From the NCBI GenBank assembly GCA_036756425.1, contig DAIOLC010000001.1, forward strand, positions 124,001 to 188,000: 64,000 nucleotides of DNA. Reading direction: 5' to 3'. This document shows, piece after piece, positions 59,598 to 64,000 of this stretch. The DNA is from UBA6115 sp012514225 (lineage in GTDB: Bacteria; Bacillota; Clostridia; Christensenellales; Aristaeellaceae). Numbering within the stretch: the stretch's first letter is position 1; every line of letters starts with the position of its first letter. The notes under the pieces are model-generated. The model was not told the DNA's origin. It made no database searches and was given only the letters and a program-made list of their open reading frames with translations. A program made the position numbers and the translations under genes.

Positions 59598-60348
59598 CTG
59601 GCTCGACGGCGTCGCGCCGTTCGCCTCGCAGGAGGATTTCGACAACGCGGGGCTGCAGGTCGGGCATCCGGAAGACCGCGTCAAGCGTGTGCTGCTGGCG
59701 CTGGACGCGACCCGGGACGTGCTAATGGAAGCGGTCGAATGGAAGGCGGACCTGGTTATCGCGCATCATCCGCTGCTGTTCGCGCCGCTTAGAAGCCTAA
59801 GCCGGGTGGACTATGCCGCGGACCTGCTCAGCGGCTTTATCAGGGAAGGCGTCGCGCTCATCGCCGGGCACACCAACCTGGACCAGTCGGATGCGTATTC
59901 CCCCGGCGCCGCGCTAGCGCGACTGCTGGGGTTGGAGAACGTCCGAAAGGCGGGCTTGTATCTCGTCCTGGGCGAGCTGAAGAAGTCACTGGGCGCCACG
60001 GAACTGCAGGCAGAGCTAACAAAAAGGCTGGGCGGGCCTGTCCTGTGTTTTCGGGGGGACGGCGATACCAAAACGCTTACGACACTGGCGATTGCCGGCG
60101 GCGCGTACAGCGAGGGGTTCAGGGAGGCCTTTTCATCCGGCGCGCAGGCGCTGCTGACCGGCGAGGTCCGGCACCACCACGCGGTCGAAGCCGCCGCCAG
60201 GGACATCGTCCTGTTTGAAGGCGGCCATCACATGACGGAGGCGCCGATGCTCGCCCCCCTTGCGCTCGGTTTACAAGAGGGAATGAATCAGTTACAATAT
60301 TCTGTACAGGTTCGGGTCTCCGGCAGCCTTCCCTACCGGGTGTCCTGA
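59563..60348 (+). CDS. NIF3-family dinuclear metal protein
   Basis: A 261-residue member of the NIF3/YqfO family: FDNAGLQVGHPEDRVKRVLLALDAT, metal-binding IAHHPLLF, AGHTNLDQS and VRHHHAVEAAA, with FEGGHHMTEAP. It forms a metal-binding hexameric ring; annotated GTP cyclohydrolase activity is not general. It lacks the central PII-like insertion of B. subtilis YqfO. Overlaps trmK by 35 bases. Confidence 0.9.
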   Translation: MSRNASVGTIYSWLDGVAPFASQEDFDNAGLQVGHPEDRVKRVLLALDATRDVLMEAVEWKADLVIAHHPLLFAPLRSLSRVDYAADLLSGFIREGVALIAGHTNLDQSDAYSPGAALARLLGLENVRKAGLYLVLGELKKSLGATELQAELTKRLGGPVLCFRGDGDTKTLTTLAIAGGAYSEGFREAFSSGAQALLTGEVRHHHAVEAAARDIVLFEGGHHMTEAPMLAPLALGLQEGMNQLQYSVQVRVSGSLPYRVS

Positions 60349-60368
60349 ACCTGCTATGGGAGGAAACG

Positions 60369-61070
60369 ATGACGCAATTGGATCTTTTATGGGAGTATCA
60401 ACAGGCTGACACCGAGGCGGACAACATGGCGCATTCCATCCGCCAGTCGCCCAAGCGCCAGAAGCTGCTCAAGCTGCGCGACTATATCCGCGACCAGCAG
60501 GAAAGCCTGAAAACCCTGGAGAACGAGCTGGTCGCGATGTCCGACCGGATGGACGCGCTCAAGGACGCGGTTTCTCTCGCTGACGACCAGCTCAAGCAGC
60601 TGCAGAAGCGCGTGGAGAGCGAGCCCGCCCAGACCAGCCAGCAAATCGGCCAGTACGTGGCGGAAGCGGACCAGCTCAACCTGACCTTGGGGGACTATGA
60701 GCAGGAAATCCGCCGCGTGCGAAAAAGCGCGGAGGACCGGGACCGGAAGCAGCGGGATATCAAGGTGCGGGCAATCAAGTCCAAGGAAGAGTTTGACGCG
60801 CTCCGGGTGGAGTACGACCAGGAGTTCAAGGAAAAGTCGGAGGTCCTGGATCAGCTCCGCCTGGCGGCGGAGGAAAAGAAGAAGGGCATCGAGCCGGAGT
60901 ACCTGGCCCGCTACACCGCCATCAAGCAGCATTGCACGCCCCCGATGGCGAAGCTGCTCAACGGGCAGTGCGGCGGATGCAACATGGGGTTCCCTTCCTC
61001 CGTCCTCGCCGCCATCCGCTCCGGCAAGCAGGTCGAATGCGAGACCTGCGGGAGGCTGATTATCGGGTAA
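60369..61070 (+). CDS. Coiled-coil zinc-ribbon protein (CT398/CdsZ-like)
   Basis: A 233-residue protein. Most of it (residues about 5-180) is a continuous charged coiled coil. The end has a C4 zinc ribbon: LNGQCGGCNMGFPSS and VECETCGRLI. This is the zf-RING_7/C4-type zinc-ribbon family often placed after NIF3 in bacteria. Function is not firmly known; relatives bind secretion or RNA-polymerase components. ATG after GGGAGGAAACG. Confidence 0.85.
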   Translation: MTQLDLLWEYQQADTEADNMAHSIRQSPKRQKLLKLRDYIRDQQESLKTLENELVAMSDRMDALKDAVSLADDQLKQLQKRVESEPAQTSQQIGQYVAEADQLNLTLGDYEQEIRRVRKSAEDRDRKQRDIKVRAIKSKEEFDALRVEYDQEFKEKSEVLDQLRLAAEEKKKGIEPEYLARYTAIKQHCTPPMAKLLNGQCGGCNMGFPSSVLAAIRSGKQVECETCGRLIIG

Positions 61071-61083
61071 ACCGGATTGATTC

Positions 61084-61413
61084 GATGAGGCAGACGGGCG
61101 GCCGCGTGCCGAGAGGCATGAGGAAAGTCCGAGCACCGCAGGGCAGGGTGCCAGCTAACGGCTGGTGGAGGCGACTCCAAGGCAAGTGCAACAGAGAGAT
61201 ACCGCCGAGCAATCGGCAAGGGTGGAAAGGTGCGGTAAGAGCGCACCGGCGGCCTGGCGACTGGTCCGTCCTGTAAACCCCACCTGGTGCAAGATAACCG
61301 GGGGCATATGAGCGGCCCGCTCCGTCCCCGACCATCGCTACAGCGGCCTGGCGACCGGCCGCGCAGATAGATGGCCGTCCAAGACAGAACTCGGCTTACA
61401 GTCTGCGCTCATC
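61084..61413 (+). ncRNA. rnpB: RNase P RNA
   Basis: About 330 bases, catalytic RNA that matures tRNA 5' ends. The P1 ends GATGAG/CTCATC with flanking CAGAC/GTCTG pair. Universally conserved blocks are GAGGAAAGTCCG (CR-I), ACAGAGAGATACCGCC (CR-II), GGTGCGGTAAGAGCGCACC and AGAACTCGGCTTACAG (CR-V). The presence of GGTGCGGTAAGAGCGCACC points to the ancestral type A. Conserved in position after rpoD-nif3 in Clostridia. Confidence 0.96.
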
Positions 61414-61424
61414 CCATCATACAG

Positions 61425-61450
61425 AAACCGCCCGTCCAGGCGGTTTCCTT
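61425..61450 (+). terminator. Terminator of rnpB
   Basis: Stem AAACCGCC/GGCGGTTT with a 6-base loop and TTTCCTT. Twelve bases after the end of RNase P RNA. Confidence 0.75.
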
Positions 61451-61614
61451 ATCAAAAAGAGTCCGCGAATCAATAATCGGTGGGCAGCTGCCCCCCGATT
61501 CCCCCTGCCTTTCCCTCTGTCGTCAGGTTGATGACAGTCTGACACCGCCTTTCCGAAGCGGGCAACTTGAGTGAAGCCCAATTGCCATTGCGCGGCGATA
61601 AGGTGGTCAGCCCC
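61451..61614. other. Intergenic gap without recognised function
   Basis: This 164-base stretch lies between the rnpB terminator and the end of the rhomboid-like gene. It holds only weak palindromes (for example GTCAG/CTGAC around 61520-61540) and no open frame with a ribosome site. Confidence 0.4.
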
Positions 61615-62265
61615 TCAGCGGGAATTTCGTCGGAACTGCTGCCGGCGCTTCCATTGCTGGATCTGCGCGCGCGCCAGGTTCAGCAGGTCGCCCCCGAAGA
61701 ACAGCAGGATATTGACCAGGCTGGCCACGATGGCCGCGCGGACAGGCCAGGAGCCGTTGACGAAGCGATAGACGTAGTACACCCCGTTGAGCAGCGCGAG
61801 CCACTTCACCTTGACGGGGAGCATGAAGAAAAGCAGCAGTTCGAAATTTGGGTATTGGATGGCGAAGGCGAAGAAGAGGGATAGGTTCAGGTATTCGTTG
61901 GTCCCCACCCCCGTCAGCAACCCCGCGGCCATCGCCGCGGCGGCGCCGATGAGGTAAAACAGCAAAAACCGGCGGGCGCCCCAGCGCGCCTCCAGCGCGG
62001 TACCCACGAAGTAGTAAAAATACAGCGTGAGGGCGACCTGCAGGATGCTGGCGGACAGGGGCGGGATGAGCAAAAAGGTGACCAGCCGCCATACCTGGCC
62101 GCGAAAGACCAGCGGCGTAATCAGCGCCATCCGGCCGATGAGGCCAAAGGCGGGGAAAATCATGTCCAGCACATAGATGCCGGCCATCGCAAACACGACA
62201 TAACGGAAAAAGGGCGCGACGCGCAAGCGGTACAGCGCCCGCTCCAGACGGTTCATCAGGTTCAC
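61615..62265 (-). CDS. Rhomboid/Derlin-like membrane protein, catalytic residues absent
   Basis: A 216-residue protein with about five or six transmembrane helices in the rhomboid order. The conserved loop motif Trp-Arg is present (LVFRGQVWRLVTFLL). The GxSG serine motif is not found; the helix that should carry it reads LLTGVGTNEYLN, and no His is seen in the last helix. It is therefore probably a pseudoprotease, like Derlins, acting on membrane proteins by binding rather than cutting (inference). The start is GTG at 62265, 7 bases after GGGAGGGG. Confidence 0.8.
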   Translation of the reverse strand: MNLMNRLERALYRLRVAPFFRYVVFAMAGIYVLDMIFPAFGLIGRMALITPLVFRGQVWRLVTFLLIPPLSASILQVALTLYFYYFVGTALEARWGARRFLLFYLIGAAAAMAAGLLTGVGTNEYLNLSLFFAFAIQYPNFELLLFFMLPVKVKWLALLNGVYYVYRFVNGSWPVRAAIVASLVNILLFFGGDLLNLARAQIQQWKRRQQFRRNSR

Positions 62266-62454
62266 CGCGTCACCCCTCCCTTTCCACGTTCCTTCTTTAT
62301 TCTACTGGTTGCGTGTTTGGCGCGTCAAGCTTGACGGGTATTGCGGGCGCGACTGGCAATTCCTGCCGCCCATGCGCGGCCTGATGATTGTTTCGGGCAT
62401 CGACAAACGCCCGGTGCCTGCTGGCGTCGGGCGTCCATACCGGGTGTGGAATGC

Positions 62455-62931
62455 TTAGCCTTTGTCTTCTTCCTTGTTTTCGGCGGCTTCCGCCTTGACG
62501 GGAATCCGGCGCACAATCTTTTCCTCGGGCTTTTCCTTCGGCAGCGTCACGTACAGGATGCCGTTCTTGTAGTTGGCGCCAATGTTGTCCGCGTCGATGT
62601 TCTCCAGGTTGAAACTGCGTTCCATATGCCCGCTGCGGCGCTCGCAATAGAGCCTTCCGCTGTCTTCCTGGCTGTTCTCGCTCTGGTAGTCGGCGCTGAT
62701 GGTCAGCATGCCCTCGTCGACCGTCAGGTTGATCTGGTCTTCGCTGAGCCCCGGCAGCTCCGCCTCGATCAGGTAGGCGTCGTCCTTTTCGCGGATATCC
62801 ACACGGAAACCGCTTGCATTCATGCCGTCCGCGCTGTTGAAGAAAGAGCGGAAGAAGGGGTCTGAGAAAATCGAGTCGACCGTCCTGGCTGGCCTGCTCA
62901 GATAGCGCCTGTAGGGAACCATTGTAAACAT
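62455..62931 (-). CDS. Hsp20/alpha-crystallin small heat-shock protein
   Basis: A 158-residue ATP-independent chaperone. The N-terminal arm has FSDPFFRSFFNS. The alpha-crystallin domain has FRVDIREKDDAYLIEAELPG, LTVDEGMLTISADY and ERSFNLENIDADNIGANYKNGILYVTLPK. The tail ends with the IXI-like motif IVRRIPVK. The open frame extends to 63291, but the ATG at 62931 follows GAGGAGG by 6 bases. It has its own sigma-A promoter. No CIRCE element is seen. Confidence 0.93.
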   Translation of the reverse strand: MFTMVPYRRYLSRPARTVDSIFSDPFFRSFFNSADGMNASGFRVDIREKDDAYLIEAELPGLSEDQINLTVDEGMLTISADYQSENSQEDSGRLYCERRSGHMERSFNLENIDADNIGANYKNGILYVTLPKEKPEEKIVRRIPVKAEAAENKEEDKG

Positions 62932-62986
62932 TTTGTGTCCTCCTCGTTTATCCTTGCGAATCTTGTCCGGTTTGCCCGGCATCCTT

Positions 62987-63015
62987 ATTATAACCACAAG
63001 GTCAAAGAAAGTCAA
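62987..63015 (-). promoter_or_regulatory. Promoter of the Hsp20 gene
   Basis: On the minus strand, TTGACT (63015-63010) and TATAAT (62992-62987), 17-base spacer. Confidence 0.75.
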
Positions 63016-63079
63016 ATATCGATTATGAACGAAATGTGAATTTGCATTCAACAGAATCATGATGAAACACGTGAAAGCC

Positions 63080-63108
63080 TTGAATCGACCGAAAACCGCG
63101 TTTAGAAT
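63080..63108 (+). promoter_or_regulatory. Promoter of tilS
   Basis: TTGAAT (63080-63085) and TAGAAT (63103-63108), 17-base spacer. The -10 box ends only 6 bases before the ATG, so a transcript from here would be leaderless. Confidence 0.5.
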
Positions 63109-63114
63109 AGGGGC

Positions 63115-64000
63115 ATGAACCAAGAGCCGCCTTTTTTGAGGGGGGTGGAGCAATCCTATCGGCGCGTCGGCAGCCCCGGACGCGTTCTTGTCGCGTTTTC
63201 CGGCGGTGCCGACTCCACGGCACTTCTGCACGCCCTGGTCGCGCTTTCCATACAGTTGTCCTTTGAGCTTGCCTGCGTGCACGTCAACCACGGGCTGCGC
63301 AAATCCGCGGACGCAGAAGAAAAACTTGCCGCGGCACAGGCATTATCGTTGAAAATCCCTTTCCTCACAAAGAAAGTAAGCGTTTCCCCAAAAGGAAACC
63401 TGGAAGCCAACGCCCGCGAAGCGCGTTACCGGGCGTTTGTTCACGTGCTTGCTGAAACCGGTTTTGACGCGGTCGCCCTGGCCCATCACGCGGGTGACCA
63501 GGCGGAGACCTTCCTGATGCACCTGATGCGTGGCGCGGGCCTCGACGGCCTTTCCGTAATGCCGGAGTGGCGCGCGCCGTACTGGCGGCCCTTCCTGCGG
63601 GTCGGTAAGGAGGAACTCAGAGCCTATCTGCAAAACTGCGGAATCGATTGGGTGGAAGATGAAAGCAACCTGGATCAGGGATTCACGCGCAACCGCATCC
63701 GCAATTGCCTCCTGCCGCTGATGGATGAAATGGCTCCAGGCGTTGTCTCACGCGTGGCTTCCGCGTCCGAGCTTCTGTACGCTGAAAAAGAGGCGGCGGA
63801 CGCTGTGGCAGCCCGATGGCTTTGCCGCAACGCGAAAAGAGAGCCGCCATTTTACTATTTGATGCGTGATTCCTTGCTTGCACAGCCCCTGGCTGTTCAA
63901 CGGAGGGCGCTTAGGACCTTGGCGGCCGGGGCGGGCGTTCCGCTGGACTTTGCCTGGACCGAAGCGCTCCGGGAGCTGCTTCCAAGCGAGGAAGCATCTT
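63115..64000 (+). CDS. tilS: tRNA(Ile)-lysidine synthase, 5' part
   Basis: About 295 codons of an N-type PP-loop ATPase; it runs off the window. The P-loop is RVLVAFSGGADSTALLHAL, followed by ACVHVNHGLRKSADAEE, EANAREARYRAF, ALAHHAGDQAETFLMHLMRGAGLDGL and the TilS signature WVEDESNLDQGFTRNRIRN. It converts C34 of tRNA-Ile(CAU) to lysidine so that AUA is read correctly, an essential function. The ATG at 63115 has no strong Shine-Dalgarno. Confidence 0.95.
   Translation, partial: MNQEPPFLRGVEQSYRRVGSPGRVLVAFSGGADSTALLHALVALSIQLSFELACVHVNHGLRKSADAEEKLAAAQALSLKIPFLTKKVSVSPKGNLEANAREARYRAFVHVLAETGFDAVALAHHAGDQAETFLMHLMRGAGLDGLSVMPEWRAPYWRPFLRVGKEELRAYLQNCGIDWVEDESNLDQGFTRNRIRNCLLPLMDEMAPGVVSRVASASELLYAEKEAADAVAARWLCRNAKREPPFYYLMRDSLLAQPLAVQRRALRTLAAGAGVPLDFAWTEALRELLPSEEAS

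Noticed and set aside
62409..62440. Inverted repeat ACGCCCG/CGGGCGT downstream of the Hsp20 gene as terminator
   Set aside because: The 7-bp stem has a long loop and no T tract on the minus strand, so I do not list it as a terminator.
62932..63114. CIRCE (HrcA) operator upstream of Hsp20
   Set aside because: No TTAGCACTC-N9-GAGTGCTAA element or close variant was found; only a standard promoter is visible.

Overview
The window is a gene-dense, GC-rich stretch of a bacterial chromosome. Gene content points to the class Clostridia (Firmicutes). It carries a SCIFF peptide with its radical-SAM maturase, Asp23/AmaP/DUF2273 envelope genes, a ylxM-ffh-rpsP-khpA-rimM-trmD operon, a T-box leader in front of hisS-aspS, and a B12-dependent glutamate-fermentation cluster typical of anaerobic clostridia. 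Strong purine-rich Shine-Dalgarno sequences, many TTG/GTG starts and frequent GTGA/TTGA stop-start overlaps are seen throughout. I cannot name a genus. No rRNA, CRISPR array, phage or insertion sequence was seen.

Layout. Bases 1-9000: the start of a metallopeptidase-like gene, a glycerophosphodiesterase, yebC, a minus-strand operon (nitroreductase and two secreted SdrD-B-like repeat proteins), then tadA and the SCIFF ranthipeptide pair. 9000-12000 (minus): mnmG and a glycosyltransferase. 12066-19298 (plus): the methylaspartate pathway (glutamate mutase S, L and E, methylaspartate ammonia-lyase) followed by an AtuA-like protein, DUF4387 and a P-loop protein. 19300-24700 (minus): MATE transporter, pepT, 23S/tRNA uracil methyltransferase, and a VTC-domain/DUF4956 polyphosphate-type pair. 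24877-35300: tRNA-Val, HD protein, riboflavin kinase, murI, an OGG-type glycosylase, murC-lepA, a zinc-ribbon membrane protein, secG and an ABC-F protein.

35339-38076 holds the most interesting regulatory region: a promoter, a 24-codon Met-rich leader peptide and an intrinsic terminator directly in front of metNIQ. This has the architecture of a methionine-sensing transcription attenuator. 38077-41729 holds a hairpin-rich spacer, an Asp-type T-box and hisS-aspS. 41743-51364 is a long plus-strand run: envelope stress proteins, nusB, a TsaD-like protein, folD, xseAB, ispA, membrane proteins, then cysteine desulfurase and thiI. 51361-61446 holds the SRP/ribosome-maturation operon, dgt-dnaG-rpoD-trmK-nif3-zinc ribbon, and RNase P RNA. 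The last part has a degenerate rhomboid-like protein and Hsp20 (minus) and the 5' part of tilS (plus).

Metabolic picture: an anaerobe that probably ferments glutamate through 3-methylaspartate and mesaconate, imports methionine by a Met-regulated ABC system, secretes Cna-B/SdrD-type stalk proteins without a visible sortase signal, and may make polyphosphate. Coordinates, motifs and promoter boxes were read by eye. No alignment, folding program or database search was run.
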